Below are positions 9,601 to 20,091 of a stretch of 64,000 nucleotides of DNA, in pieces. Origin of the DNA: Trissonchulus latispiculum (lineage: Eukaryota; Nematoda; Enoplea; Enoplida; Ironidae); NCBI GenBank assembly GCA_030248195.1, contig JASAND010028112.1, positions 62,001-126,000 on the forward strand. Direction: 5' to 3'. Below the pieces are notes generated by a model. The model saw only the letters and a program-made list of their open reading frames with translations. It was not told where the DNA came from and did no database searches. Numbering within the stretch: position 1 is the first letter of the stretch; each line of letters opens with the position of its first letter. The translations under genes and the position numbers were made by a program.

Positions 9601-12517
9601 AATGACTTCACAGCCTATGCCATCATTAGAGGAACGTCAACAATTTATTGACGAGAATGTGGATTTCGACTCTATGTTCCTCGACGATGAGGGTAAAGCG
9701 AAATTACGGGATATATTGGTCGAATTTTATGATGTGGTTGCCAGACCGGGCAACCCGGGACGGACCAAAGTGGACCAACATGTGATTGATACTGGTAAAG
9801 AAGGGCCAGTTAAAGGTAGATCTTATCGGTATAACCCCAAAGATAAAGCGGAAATTGAGAAGCATATACGGGCAATGCTGGATGAGGGGGTCTGCTCCCC
9901 TTCTACTAGTCCTTGGTCCTCCCCGTGTATCTTGGTCGGCAAGAAGGACGGGACCACACGTTTAGTCATTGATTATCGACGGCTAAACAAAATTACGAAG
10001 AAGGATAACTATCCGTTTCCCAAAATCGACGAAATTTTGGATCAACTCCAAGGGGCAGTGATATTTTCGACTATTGATCTAGCGGCTGGGTATTGGCAGG
10101 TTGAGGTTTACCCAGAACATAGGGAGAAAACGGCCTTCGTCTCACATATGGGCCTCTTCCATATGAATGTCATGCCGTTCGGGTTGTGCAACGCACCCGC
10201 AACTTTCCAACGTCTGATGGAAAAAGTTTTGACTGATTTGCCCGTATATATTGACGATGTTTTAATCCCATCTACAGGCCAAGAAGCTCACTTGGAGATG
10301 ATCAGGTCGACCCTGACTCGTCTGCGCGACAATGGACTACGCATTAAGCTCAAGAAATGTTGCTTTGCTCGCGAATCAGTTCCCTTCTTGGGCCACTACG
10401 TGGGCCGTAACGGCATTAGTGTGGACCCGGACAAGGTTAAGGCTGTGTCTCAGCTTAAGCCACCAAAGGACGTGAAGGGTATTCGATCTTTTCTAGGAAT
10501 GTGCGGCTATTATAGACGGTTTGTGCTTAATTATGCTAAAGTGGCCGCCCCTCTAACGGACTTATTGAAGAAAGGGGTGCCATTTGTTTGGTCTGAAGCT
10601 TGTCAACACGCATTCGAGGAGCTGAAACGGCACTTGACTCAAGCTCCAGTATTAGCCTTTCCCGATTTTGATAAAACTTTTTACGTGTCATCTGATGCCA
10701 GTAAGCAGGGTTTTGGTGCTATTTTGGAGCAACAATTTTCAGTGCCACGTAGCGCAGATAAGCCTAATGGACCACGGGTGCTACGTGAACGACCAGTTGC
10801 CTACGCCAGTAGAACCCTGACCCAGGGTGAGAAGGGTTATTCCGCGACGGAGATGGAAGCGTTTGCAGCCTTATGGGGTTGTCAGAAATTTAGGCATTAT
10901 TTGTCATGTAAACAGTTTGTTCTCCGAACTGACCATCAAGCAGTCAGGGATTTGTTGAATAATATCAAGGCTTTGGGCCAAGGTAAGCTTGCTAAGTTTG
11001 CTCTTAGTATGTTAGAATTTGATTTTACGGTGGAATATCGGCCGGGGCGTGAGAACGTGGGCCCTGATTGCTTGTCAAGACTGGATCCAATTGATGAGCC
11101 TGAAGATAGTGAGCATGAAGCAACAGCGGCCATGTATCCACCGGAAGTGTTCGCCTTGACGGCGGCACTTCCCGCGCCACCTACCCTGCTTACTTGGAAA
11201 CGAGAACTTCGCGACGAAGAGGAATTTGCGATTTTATTGGATTTCCTGGAACAGAAGAGGTTACCAACTAACCGACAAGAAGCACAAGAGGTAAAGAAAT
11301 TACGGTCTACATTTTTTATTAGAGATGGGGTGTTATATCGTTGGCACCTGAACAAACATGCAGAGCGTAGAGGGCTACCCTTCCCTACTGTGGTAGTGCC
11401 TAAGGTCCAGCGAGAGCAGCTCTTGCAGGAGGTTCACTCTGATTTCACGACGGGCGGTCATCGGGCCCACCAAAATGCTATGGCCAGCTTGGAAACAAAG
11501 TATTGGTGGCCTCGTATGTCCCAAGATCTAGAGGATTTCATTGCTCAGTGTAAGCCCTGTGCGAAATTTAATCAAGAGCCACGTAGATATCAGGCTACAA
11601 TGCAGAACACGGTGGTGGTACGCCGACCGTTAGATGTCGTGGCTATGGATGTGATGCACTTCACTCAGAAGGAGACCAACAGAGGTAACACATGCGTATT
11701 GTGTATAGTTGACTACCTCACGCGCTACGCGGAGGCTTTCGCTATGCCCAACGAGCGGGCGGAAACCACGGCGTATTGGTATTTCAATGGCTTCGTAGCC
11801 CGGTGGGGCGTCCCTGCCCGGGTTTTGACAGATCAGGGACCGAACTTCATGTCTGTCTTCCTAAGAGCATTGGTGGATGCTAGCGGCTCTGAGCGACTCA
11901 GAACTACTGCATATCACCCTCAAACGAACGGCGTAGTGGAGCGCTTCAACCGGACAATACGTAGCCTGGTCGCCAAGTACGTGAATTGTTTTCAGTCTGA
12001 TTGGGACGACTATTTACCGTGGGGGTTGTCTATCTACAGGGCAACGATTCACAGTGCCACGAAGGAAACACCTCATTTTCTGATGACAGGTAGAGACTAC
12101 CGATATCCATTGGATAATTTCTTTCAGCTTCCTGGTGAAGAAGGCACTACCCAGAATTATAGTGAGGCACGTAGCCAGTTACTGGCCCGGATGAATGAAG
12201 CTTGGCGGCTGGCGCATGAAGCCTTGCAAGAGGCAGCACTGGTTAACAAGGAAAGGTACGACCTGAAAGCTTCACCTGTCGAGTATAAGCCAGGTACCCT
12301 GGTTATGCTTAACATTGAGAACAAGAATGTACCTACAGGTTTGAGTAAGAAGTTACGGCCTAAATATGAAGGACCTTATCGCGTTTTGGACAAGATCTCT
12401 GTGACGAATTATCGTATTGCTCGCACTAACGGGTTAAGCGACCCGGTGGTGGTTAACATCAATAGGTTGAAGCCTTTTCAAGATGCCCCAGTCAAATTGC
12501 CAGTTGTGACACTGTAG
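6668..12517 (+). CDS. pol: Pol polyprotein of the Ty3/gypsy element
   Basis: This is an uninterrupted 1,949-aa frame. Domains in order: a long acidic/proline-rich N-terminal region with KSPGEN repeats (about 220-250) and a Gln-rich predicted coiled coil (about 400-450); an aspartic protease with LLDTGAN (Asp650); an RT with YIDD at 1194-1197; an RNase H with catalytic Asp1343 in SSDASK; an integrase HHCC zinc domain (His1590, His1598, Cys1628, Cys1631); and a D,D35E core (Asp1661, Asp1722, Glu1758). All catalytic residues are present. The start is the first ATG after the gag stop at 6624-6626. The same frame is open upstream into gag, so a -1 frameshift from gag is also possible. The roughly 600-residue region before the protease is unusual for the family. 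Confidence 0.93.
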   Translation: MVCAVQAVVVTNSNFSNKSNNEPYWNHGGLWSSDSESEGEGGDPLPPQPQEPACLYLNTDTNQDVNPWKCPCKTCKQVRRRAEWFPEEEVVLANGGFPDGGDVVYDGEGNLQPYKYWNRWRKEVKPFGDGGASQRPVPYNRRWKQAPGTEWNMLSVVRKAMKWQELSAAMAAQTRARQPGAGPTRRQRKTSTSKEVQTDPIEVIRPLQQWTPTRTENQSGTGAYRKSPGENQAPVNGEQAKSPGENQPLGTGLSAVSTGETPTSDLAVSTQVVPETPIPTKKPPSIVVTGASPPKRASSLKPWSAANNPSRRELTETDVSDDESGTSGLTLAPVEVHRSGATPLTPLKLRKDTQGEWEQVEKGTKHPKTAVQPGIPTRNRFALLETQEYAVLRQWWATVSQAVQQAQVVAQSIGEQIQQLSVNVMSVTDQVQQSTQSFEQLLAEFVQKDYERTLELQQKGTLREPDQPIWSEDPPQPRKGRRGIRLNDPNEIIVLDSTPVDEEPVPATQEDTSTNKDDATALQQDEVVTTAGTAAPAGNLAESGTSTVTQQEATSTDLGDKYGIWDLEQQLRAALSPAQRVEFNLDVEASDNEDDSGQPTAQTKHLNRAVLSVLNGTAPFFVSQCTHIALKKSPYVIVEVRGIKTLALLDTGANICLMSKHFFDQLNSNKRLHLDETKATEVATAADDRSLAILGTTKIAFKLHGVRYEYTFNVTNSLQQDFIIGYDFQADHNWVIFPHQHLLLCDKKKVPLLTPGDLQALANRFSIAVSCTVYYCMRETCKLPPRSEVMVPVRCWLGGAVKPAINQAVVFEPSEEVLEDYEVCPVPGVLEVSSQVNYIKVYNPLDRTAQLPKGLPLGQAEPVTTVTERQGFRYAAELGVNFAQVHPHLASWATHPATRLNEKELRHALEEVEQLEPYHPGDTVPMVNSVGNAIPVPRWVDPTVCVAGADQNWGYEEPPALTEKGLQAFNDMHYSADEMTSQPMPSLEERQQFIDENVDFDSMFLDDEGKAKLRDILVEFYDVVARPGNPGRTKVDQHVIDTGKEGPVKGRSYRYNPKDKAEIEKHIRAMLDEGVCSPSTSPWSSPCILVGKKDGTTRLVIDYRRLNKITKKDNYPFPKIDEILDQLQGAVIFSTIDLAAGYWQVEVYPEHREKTAFVSHMGLFHMNVMPFGLCNAPATFQRLMEKVLTDLPVYIDDVLIPSTGQEAHLEMIRSTLTRLRDNGLRIKLKKCCFARESVPFLGHYVGRNGISVDPDKVKAVSQLKPPKDVKGIRSFLGMCGYYRRFVLNYAKVAAPLTDLLKKGVPFVWSEACQHAFEELKRHLTQAPVLAFPDFDKTFYVSSDASKQGFGAILEQQFSVPRSADKPNGPRVLRERPVAYASRTLTQGEKGYSATEMEAFAALWGCQKFRHYLSCKQFVLRTDHQAVRDLLNNIKALGQGKLAKFALSMLEFDFTVEYRPGRENVGPDCLSRLDPIDEPEDSEHEATAAMYPPEVFALTAALPAPPTLLTWKRELRDEEEFAILLDFLEQKRLPTNRQEAQEVKKLRSTFFIRDGVLYRWHLNKHAERRGLPFPTVVVPKVQREQLLQEVHSDFTTGGHRAHQNAMASLETKYWWPRMSQDLEDFIAQCKPCAKFNQEPRRYQATMQNTVVVRRPLDVVAMDVMHFTQKETNRGNTCVLCIVDYLTRYAEAFAMPNERAETTAYWYFNGFVARWGVPARVLTDQGPNFMSVFLRALVDASGSERLRTTAYHPQTNGVVERFNRTIRSLVAKYVNCFQSDWDDYLPWGLSIYRATIHSATKETPHFLMTGRDYRYPLDNFFQLPGEEGTTQNYSEARSQLLARMNEAWRLAHEALQEAALVNKERYDLKASPVEYKPGTLVMLNIENKNVPTGLSKKLRPKYEGPYRVLDKISVTNYRIARTNGLSDPVVVNINRLKPFQDAPVKLPVVTL

Positions 12518-13099
12518 GCAACCTGCAGTGTACGTAATTTGCAGCACTAGTTTCTGTAATAGGCCTTGTGTAATGCAAGGGCCTTGCAATTGTATCGTAA
12601 TAGGTATTGAATGTTCTTTTAGGGAGCTCCTGTTTTTGGTATTACCTAAGGTTTTATCTCTAACAATTGGTGTTGGCATTATTTGTGTTATATAACCCTT
12701 TGAATAGGGTGGGATTAAATTTCTTAATGGGGCCTCCTTTTAGGATTTATTGTGTTCGATGCAAAGTGGGGTTTTCTTCTCTATTTAATTTTGCTCTTTA
12801 ACTTCTAACCTTATGGCTGTAAAATCTAGCCATAGGTTTTCTTTCTTCCCTTTTAATTACCCTAACAGGGGGATTCTCTTACTTTCATTTTTAAATTTAC
12901 CTATGGGGGTTTTCTTTTAACTCAAAGGGATTGTCTTTCGTTGTAAATTGCTAAGGGGGCCCTATCATATTTTTCTGTATATATAGTGTATGCATTAGTG
13001 CATACACTGGGTGTGTGTTAGTATGTGTGCCTTTAACCTGTGTATGTGTAATGTAAGAAATGAAATTGTCACTTCAGCACCTGAGACCCGAAAAATTCG

Positions 13100-13172
13100 G
13101 GCCTCGGGTGGGATTCGAACCCACGACTTTCGGATGAACGCTCCGACGCTCTGCCAACTGAGCTACCGAGGC
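13100..13172 (-). tRNA. tRNA-like sequence, Asn-type cloverleaf with atypical anticodon loop
   Basis: On the minus strand, 13172 to 13101 folds as a cloverleaf. The 7-bp acceptor stem GCCTCGG/CCGAGGC is perfect, the D arm GCTC/GAGC pairs, and the anticodon stem TCGGA/TCCGA closes a 7-nt loop, GCGTTCA. The T arm carries GGTTCGAATCC. Pol III A-box (TAGCTCAGTTGG) and B-box matches are present. The anticodon position reads GTT (Asn), but positions 33 and 37 are C instead of U and a purine. It may therefore be a tRNA pseudogene or a tRNA-derived repeat. It lies between 13-bp inverted repeats at 13065-13077 and 13210-13222. Confidence 0.55.
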
Positions 13173-14092
13173 TACAGTCGCACCAAGCTAGAAGGAATTC
13201 GTATCCAAACTGAAGTGACAATGAATTAATAATGCATTTTGTGTAATGTGTAATGTGTAATGTTGTTTCTCTTTCTCCCTTTACGTAGGCTAACTGTAAG
13301 TAGGTCACCCTCTCTTGTGTGTTTAGTTTTCTTTTTCTTCTATTTTTCTATCACACTTATCATGCTTTCACCTTCTGTTAGTTTTTGCACTTCTTCTGAG
13401 GTCTATTTTAGATTCTAGTTGCTGCTTGAATGTTTGGTTGGATGATTTCGGTGGACGGGTACATGAGTGTTGGGCGTAAACCAGGGGTTGCCCGTCAGCT
13501 GGAATTGGTTGAAATGGCGTTGATTTCTTGGGGATTTTTCGTACGGAAATTGGTTGTGTGATGGTCACAATAGGGCTGCCTTGTTGTGCTCATCTGCCTG
13601 GTCCACTGATTATAGGGTCACTAGTATAGACCGTATCCTGCTATGCCACATGTTATCCGTGTTGCTGCTTTTATAATTTCACATTCAATTTTGCGTGCGG
13701 ATTAATCCAGTGGGTTACGATCAGTATCTTATTTTATTGGGAAAATGGCAGAATGGCCCCCGCCATTCTTTAGAGTGGATAACCCGCCAACGGAATTGCG
13801 AGCGGCTGCGCTGCGCATGCCGGTGAATCGCCAGGGAGAATTTATTGCTGGGTTGGCACCGCCTGGACAGGAGAATAATGTCTACAGCCCTTGCATCTGC
13901 GTAGCCATCTTTGACCCTTCCGCCCCTTATCGTGCAGCTTCCCGCCTCCCAATCGATCGCCAGGGCCCGGTTTGGAACCGTTTCTGAACCGCTCCCCTAC
14001 CCCCGGTTACTACCAGCGACTGGTGTAACTTTACGTAATCAGCTCAACTTACCGCGACGGTGTAGTTGTAGCTTAATTCCCCTTTCCTACCA

Positions 14093-14215
14093 CTATGACG
14101 GCGGATGTAACATCTTTTACGGCGGAGGTATCATTATGACGGCGGAGGCATCATTATGACGGCGGAGGTATCATTGTGACGGCGGATGTATCATACCAAC
14201 GGCGGAGGTCTCATA
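14093..14215 (+). repeat. Minisatellite, about 20-21-bp unit
   Basis: Five to six imperfect copies of a unit containing ACGGCGGAGGTATCATTATG lie in tandem inside the 3' region of the gypsy element. Confidence 0.7.
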
Positions 14216-16149
14216 TCATATTATATCCTTCTATCAATCCATCATTCCAGCGGCGGTGCTATTTACTATTCTATGCTATGTCATTGACTTTACCATCATT
14301 GCCATTTGACCTGAACCTCAATTATTAACTACCTCTATTTGGACTATTATCCCTGATTTGTCTGCTCAATTTTGAAGACTGCCTTATGATGACTTTTTCC
14401 AGAATTCAAATCCCCGATGGTGACTACTCGATGAAGACTAATTGCTCAATTTATGTCTTATTCCTGATTGGTGCCATTCCAGCGATATGGACGCTTACCT
14501 GTATATAGATCTATGCCCGATGAAGACGATTCCTAATTGGTGACTTTGAACTAGTTTATTTTTGCTTTAAATATAGATGTTTGCCTTTCTAATTTTCGTG
14601 TCGTAATTTTGTGGTATTCTTAACAATTAAAAACTTAACCTTTTTTCGAGCTTTATTCTAAATTTTAGAGTTTCTTTATTTATCTACTTACATTTTACCA
14701 TTTTCTCGAGCTTTCTTATTTAAAACATTAGAATTTCTAACCATTTACTTAACCTTTTACCATTTTCCAGGAGCTTTATCTTAAAAAAATTAACCAAATT
14801 CTGTGTATTTTGTAGTGATCTTTGCCCGTGTTCTATGCATAATGTTGCCTTTTCTATGTGATCTGATGTACAGTTTTATATGCCATGTCCGTATTTTCTT
14901 TGCTTTAATCATACAACCAGAGTTTTGTCCAAAAGTTTTACTAAAACCGGGTTTATTCTTTTCTTGCAGCTTTTCTTTTCGTATTTTTATTAACGGGTGT
15001 GATTGCGGGTTTTGTGTCTTTTGATTCGTATTTTTTGTAACCTGACGCAACAGCCATGTCCCAACTTGTGTTCCTTACTGCCGCCACACTTTTATCAAAA
15101 TTATTTTAATACCTATGTCTTTTAGTTGTCCCAACGGTTCCTGTCCATTTTTGGTACCTGTTATTTGGTTTTTTTAAAATTTTTTTCGGTTAAAATGTCA
15201 GTTTTGTTTCCCACTCCAGAGCGCCAAAGTAGTTCCCGAATTATACGCCCCATTCTGTTTTAAGGCCTGCATGCGCGGTTGGGAGGATCTTCTCCAAAAT
15301 TCTTATTTTAAGGGACTTTCTACTAATATTTTAACCAGTGTTTCGCGTTTTTAGTATATAACTCTAAGACTCCTTTTAACCCCCTCCTAATTTAATTTAC
15401 TTTATTTTCATAAGTACCACGAGGGTACTTGGGGACTCTCCGTACCCTTTTGGTCCTTTTTATGCATGCTTAAGCATGTTTAGGGTTACTCTGTAACTCT
15501 TTTAATTTAATTTAATACTTATATTTTACTTAAAGACTCCACAAACTCACTCCTACTTACACGCGAAACACTGGGATTAAATTCAATTCATTACCTACTC
15601 CTCTAAATTATTTTATTAATTACCTTTCGTCTTTCTAATTTTGCAGGAGATCCGCAGGGAACTGAGTTAGCGATGCGAGGCTAGGCCCCCCCACCCACCC
15701 AGCCGGAGATGGCGCACCCTAAGTTTGGCGGGAGGCTACCTCCGTACCCTAGTTTGAAGAGACCCAGACGAAGCTGACATTTCGGTTCTTATTTTGTTTT
15801 TTTGGGTTTTTCTAGTAATACAGGTACGAGATCCCCGCCGCTGCGGCTGGAGGATCATGGGTCGCCCATTCACGCACCTTCCCGTGGCATTAATATGGCA
15901 GTTTCCCATGCGTGTTTTTATGGCTGGTCTTCACTAGTCTTTTGATGCCATGTCATTTTTATTGTGTTTATTATTTAGTCAAGTTTACTATAGTTTCGTA
16001 TTTTTGTATTTCTCTCTTGTATTTTGGCTTACTTATGTACTGAGACCCATTTACCAAAATTCAGTCAAAAATTTTCACTGTTGGGTAAATTTTCTCTCTT
16101 TTGGTTTATGTGTCCCTCGCAGGAGCTCGGGCGGTAAGCCCTGGGGAGA

Positions 16150-16543
16150 TGTAATGTGTGAGTTGTGAGGTGTGAATTGTGTGTATTTTAGTGAGTTTAT
16201 TTTAATGTGAAATTTTAGTAAGAGTGGTGTTTGTGATGAGAAATATGTATTGTGTAAATTTGGGTTGAAATTAGTTTAAAAGTGTTTGTCTTACTGTGTT
16301 TAAATACGCTATATTCTATTCAGCCCACTTAGCGACTAGGTGGCGCTGTTTGTCCTTTGAAGTTTCTCTGGATGCTCGCTGAGCATCCCGTCTGCAAAGG
16401 GGGTCTCAAAACAGTTTCTGTAAGACTTATTGATGAATGTTATACTGTCTAAATTTCTTATACCAGTCTGTGCAGTTTTCGAGAGTCGCTCCCAGTGCTT
16501 TTGTTTTATTAAATGTGGTCTCAGTAGCTGAGCCATTAGGGTG
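16150..16543 (+). repeat. 3' LTR of the gypsy element, internally deleted and truncated
   Basis: It is nearly identical to the 5' LTR over two blocks: 16150-16413 matches 2636-2898, and 16414-16543 matches 3388-3517. The intervening 489 bp of the 5' LTR is absent, and everything after GCCATTAGGGTG is absent too. The missing parts probably include most of U3/R and all of U5. Confidence 0.85.
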
Positions 16544-17046
16544 AACTTACACTTTACATTACGTTACACTAACGTTACACTTTAGGAATTCTTTAAGTGA
16601 AAACATTTCTCTATTACTATTTAATCACTATTTTTTAAAAACATTTAATGATTTTACTTGTCCTCTGCACACTACAGGGCTTTTCTTGAGCCTTCACTGA
16701 AGTTCCCTCTTTTGGGCTGTGGCCCAGGGAGACGGGATCTCCCACCCCGGAATAATCCCTAAAATTATCCTGTTTATAGTTTCCTTGGGAAGATTTCTAA
16801 AGAGGAATATTATTGAATCGTCGCTCCAACTTTAGGTATTAAACGGAACCATTTATAGACTGACTGTAGCAGGAACTTACTCAGAATATAGTATAAATGC
16901 TGGGCCCCCTCCCGGGCACTGATACATATGGATTCACAACATTAGGATCAAGTATATACTAAGAAAATTGTAGTAGCTGGTTTAGTTAAAAGCTCTTTTT
17001 TGTCAGCTTGTTTTGCTATTAAGGCTCTTAATTTCAGACTCAAATT
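16544..17046. other. Flanking DNA between the retrotransposon and the F-box gene
   Basis: The region starts with short repeats of ACACTTTACATTACGTTAC type. No gene or clear element was recognised. The promoter of the gene at 17047 would lie here, but no core motif stands out. Confidence 0.4.
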
Positions 17047-18303
17047 ATGAAGCTTCAATATCTTCCAAGAGAAATTCTTCTAAAGATCCTTTTCTACATT
17101 CCTTGGAGAGATCGAGTTCCACTAGAGGGATCTCTGTGGAGGGATTTGGATTTTGGATAAGGTGATCTTCCAGTCTTACTCTGAGATTGATGAACTGGTG
17201 ATTGGATTGGAACCGTCTTATTCTGGTCCGATCACGATTTCTCAGCTCGTTCAATGGGTGTGCTTCCGATGCCTGAATCTATCGAAACTTCATCTAACTT
17301 CGCCCATCAATTCTGAGTCAATGGAACTGATCAGTCAACGATTGCCTAATTTGCATATTCTGACACTGACTTTGCCGGGTCCGACGAAACGATACAGAGA
17401 TTGCCAGGATGAATTTTGTCTCAGTATTATTTCTGCCTATCCAAGAAGTCTGCCGGAACTTCGCTTTGTCAGTGATAAGCTTATCACTCTAACAGCAGCC
17501 CTTATAGGAGATATATAGTGTGTGTCGCACTTTGAAGAACTGTTGCCCCGACTTGAGGTCGCTAATCTTTCAAAATGTTCATTTGGAGACCAAGTTTCTG
17601 AAGCTCTGTGCTGCCTTCCAGTCTTCTGGGATCGCAGAAATCGATTGCTCCTTCTTCTACGAGAATCCTTACGACAATTCCTTATCCTACTGGCTATCAG
17701 TCCCGGACTGTGTTCGATCCCTACGTCTGGGCCTACGCTTTCTGGATGCCAACATTTTACAGTCGGATCCGAATCTTTCCAGTTGCAATCTTGAGCGGCT
17801 GGTGATTGAAGATCTGTCAAATGATCGTTTTAGGTTGCCAGAAGGGATGCTTCTTTTCCCTCGACTGAAGTTCCTCAAGATTCAGAGTTTGGGCAGAATG
17901 GTTTCACGTTGGGACAGTTTCGCCAGCGGTGGAGAATTGCGGGTCCTCCACCTTTCCACTGAATCCCATCCGCCGAGATGGTCCGAACTTGGATTCGTGG
18001 CTGCCCAGAATCCACATCTCACCGAAATCTCTTTGTGGCATTCGGAGCCTGCGTCCAAGACGAAAGCGGTTTTCATCGGTTTAGCTTCGATTCCGTCTCT
18101 ACGGAAGGTAACCTTGGGTCTTTTGACGTGGGAAGGATGGATATATACAGGATTTGGTGTTCGCCGCTCAGCATAGGAGTGTTTCGCCGGTTGAAACGAT
18201 GATTTTGAAGTTGGGTGTTGGAAGGATTATAGGATCATTTTCCTCCACCCTTTCCTCCTTTTATCCCAACTTGAAGCATTTGGAGTTGGAATTGCATGGA
18301 GAC
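17047..18303 (+). pseudogene. F-box/LRR protein gene, frame-disrupted and truncated
   Basis: The ATG at 17047 opens an F-box N-terminus (LPREILLKILFYIPWRD), but the frame stops at TAA 17158-17160. LRR-like coding continues in a second frame (17153-17518), a third (17508-18150, with NCCPDLRSL) and a fourth block (about 18150-18303, YPNLKHLELELHGD). One junction could be a very short intron (17468-17507, 40 nt, phase 0), but the others look like frameshifts. The reading ends at 18304, where a repeat element begins. F-box proteins couple substrates to SCF ubiquitin ligases through Skp1. The order F-box then LRRs is as expected for the family; the gene is most likely a pseudogene. Confidence 0.65.
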
Positions 18304-20090
18304 CAGGGTTTTTTGGTTTTCGGATTTGCGTCAACCTTGCGTCCAGCTAATTTTAAGTTGCGTCCCGTTAAGAAATTTTGCGTCCAGGTAAAATTATTGT
18401 TTTAGCGTGTTTTATATGCAAAAATTGTATTCTTTATAAAAATGTCGATTATTTCTTTAGTGACACATAATTTAATCGTATGAAAAAGTACTTAGAATGG
18501 TGATGCTACTGAGAAGTAATGCACGATTACAAAATATGTGAACTATGCCCTATATACACGACGGGGGGTCTGGGGGGCGGAGCCCCCCAGAAGTTGAGAA
18601 AATTTTTTGCGATTACGGAAAAATTCGTATGCAAATGTTCAAAACGATTTAATTCGCATCTGTTGTATCTAACATATATCATGACCAATTTTTAATATTA
18701 CTGACACACATAATTCAGATGTTTTGATGTTATAGTTAAACTAATTAAGAATTAGTTAAATAGCTATAAAATTAATATCATTCAGAACAAAGGCAGTAAT
18801 CCTGTTTCGAAAACTCTGAGAACTAATGAATCCCGGAAAAATCATGACAAAGAAGCAGTGGGGGGGTCTGGGGGGCGGAGCCCCCCAGAAGTTGGAGACA
18901 TTTTTTGAAATTACGGATATATCCGTAATGAAAATGATTAAAAAGATTAATTTGTCATCAGATACATTTAACTAAAATTCCTAATGCATTTTTTGGGTAA
19001 ATTACATTTGTAAATTATAGAATTTTGAGTTGTTTTCATTTTGAGAAGTAATAATCAATAAACAAAAAGCGTGCATGCTATGCGTAGTGCAGTATTAATC
19101 AAAGGCAAAAACAGTGAAATATTAACGTTGGTTGCGAATACGATTGATTAACCCTTTAATGCCTGAATTTCTTCAGGACAAACGTTTTTCGATGACTGCG
19201 CTAGAATGCTTTAAATGAACCAAACCAAAAATTGGATGCTCTACAAATTTGGTTGACTTTTGGTAATTAAGGGATTAACCCTCAGAAGCTGAAAATGTTT
19301 TGAAAATCCAGTCAAAAACAAAATTTAGACTTTAAAAACTGTGCTAATGCATGAATGTATGAACCTCATTACATTACATGATCCCAAAAATTTGGATATT
19401 CGGCTACGTCTACAAATTTTATTAATAATGGGCTTTGACCTATTATGTATGTATCGATACAGGTAGATAACTCAACTAATAACTCAACAAGTACTGACAC
19501 ATTACAAAGCGTTGGCATTCGATGACATAGTGGAAAACACCAGGGGCCGATGTTATAAAGCGATTTAACCCGGTTAAATCGCTAACCCGGGTTAGAAACC
19601 GGGTTATCAACCCTAACCCAATGTTATAAAAATTGGGTCAGCAAAACCCGGGTTTCGCTAATGGGGTTAGGGTTAGGTTTGGGGTTAACCCCAAGAATAA
19701 CCGGGTTAAATCCTTGCTAGTTAATAGCTGATTGCATGAGCTAATCGGGGTTAACGCATAGGATAATCGGGTTAACTTAACCTAACCCGAAAAATGGTTT
19801 AATACAGGGTTAACCCCAAGGGTTAACCCAACCCAAACATTTCGGGGATAACCCCAAAATGGACTTAACCCGGGTTAGCCTTAACCCCATTTTTATAACA
19901 TCGGCCCCTGGGAAATTTTTGGAAAATATGGAAAAATTGGTACTGGAAACATTTAAAGTTTTCACTCTTACAAAAGTGAATTTTCTCCCGAAATAATGTT
20001 GCGTCTAGCTTGCGTCCCGTTAAAATTTCGTTGCGTCAAGATAAGAAACTTTGCGTCCAGACGCACTTCTGGACGCAAAAAAAAACCCTG
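18304..20090 (+). mobile_element. Hairpin-bearing repeat element, copy A
   Basis: It starts CAGGGTTTTTTGG and ends AAAAAACCCTG, an imperfect terminal inverted repeat rich in TTGCGTC/GCGTCC words. Inside are two hairpins, CTGGGGGG...CCCCCCAG, at 18570-18590 and 18868-18888, and an inserted MITE (19541-19910). The same layout recurs immediately downstream in copy B. No transposase is visible, so it is non-autonomous. The CAGGG end fits the YARNG consensus of hAT termini, but no matching 8-bp target duplication was found. Confidence 0.6.
19541..19910. mobile_element. MITE with CAGGGGCCGATGTTATAAA termini
   Basis: This 370-bp insert has perfect 19-bp terminal inverted repeats, and its interior is almost entirely variants of GGTTAACCCGG, so the whole element can fold back. 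Compared with copy B, it lies where the hairpin motif of copy A should be, so insertion was accompanied by local loss. No clear target duplication was seen. Confidence 0.75.
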
Positions 20091-20091
20091 G

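Larger units (their letters stand above)
12518..16149 (+). other. Long 3' region of the gypsy element between pol and the 3' LTR
   Basis: This is 3.6 kb with no recognisable env or transposon gene. It holds a tRNA-like sequence (13100-13172), a short frame 13745-13987 with an internally duplicated phrase ending in NRQG/DRQG, a minisatellite (about 14093-14215), T-rich DNA, and a C/G-rich patch near 15640-15860. A purine run at 16141-16149 next to the 3' LTR is the likely polypurine tract. The region could be a decayed extra ORF or captured sequence; the sequence does not decide. Confidence 0.5.
2636..16543 (+). mobile_element. Ty3/gypsy LTR retrotransposon, full-length but degenerate
   Basis: Direct repeats starting TGTAATGTGTGAG lie at 2636 and 16150. 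Between them are Gag with a CCHC knuckle, then protease, RT, RNase H and integrase in the Ty3/gypsy order. The two LTR copies differ at only a few positions where they align, so insertion was fairly recent. The element is very large (13.9 kb) because of a long leader, a roughly 600-aa extension ahead of the protease and a 3.6-kb 3' region after pol. Gag is frameshifted and the 3' LTR is deleted, so this copy is probably not autonomous although pol is open. No target-site duplication could be checked because the 3' LTR end is missing. Confidence 0.9.

Noticed and set aside
13011..13308. Frames containing GGIRTHDFRMNAPT or SVGRASERSSESRG
   Set aside because: Well-known type of spurious protein produced by translating a tRNA-like sequence; the tRNA fold explains the DNA.
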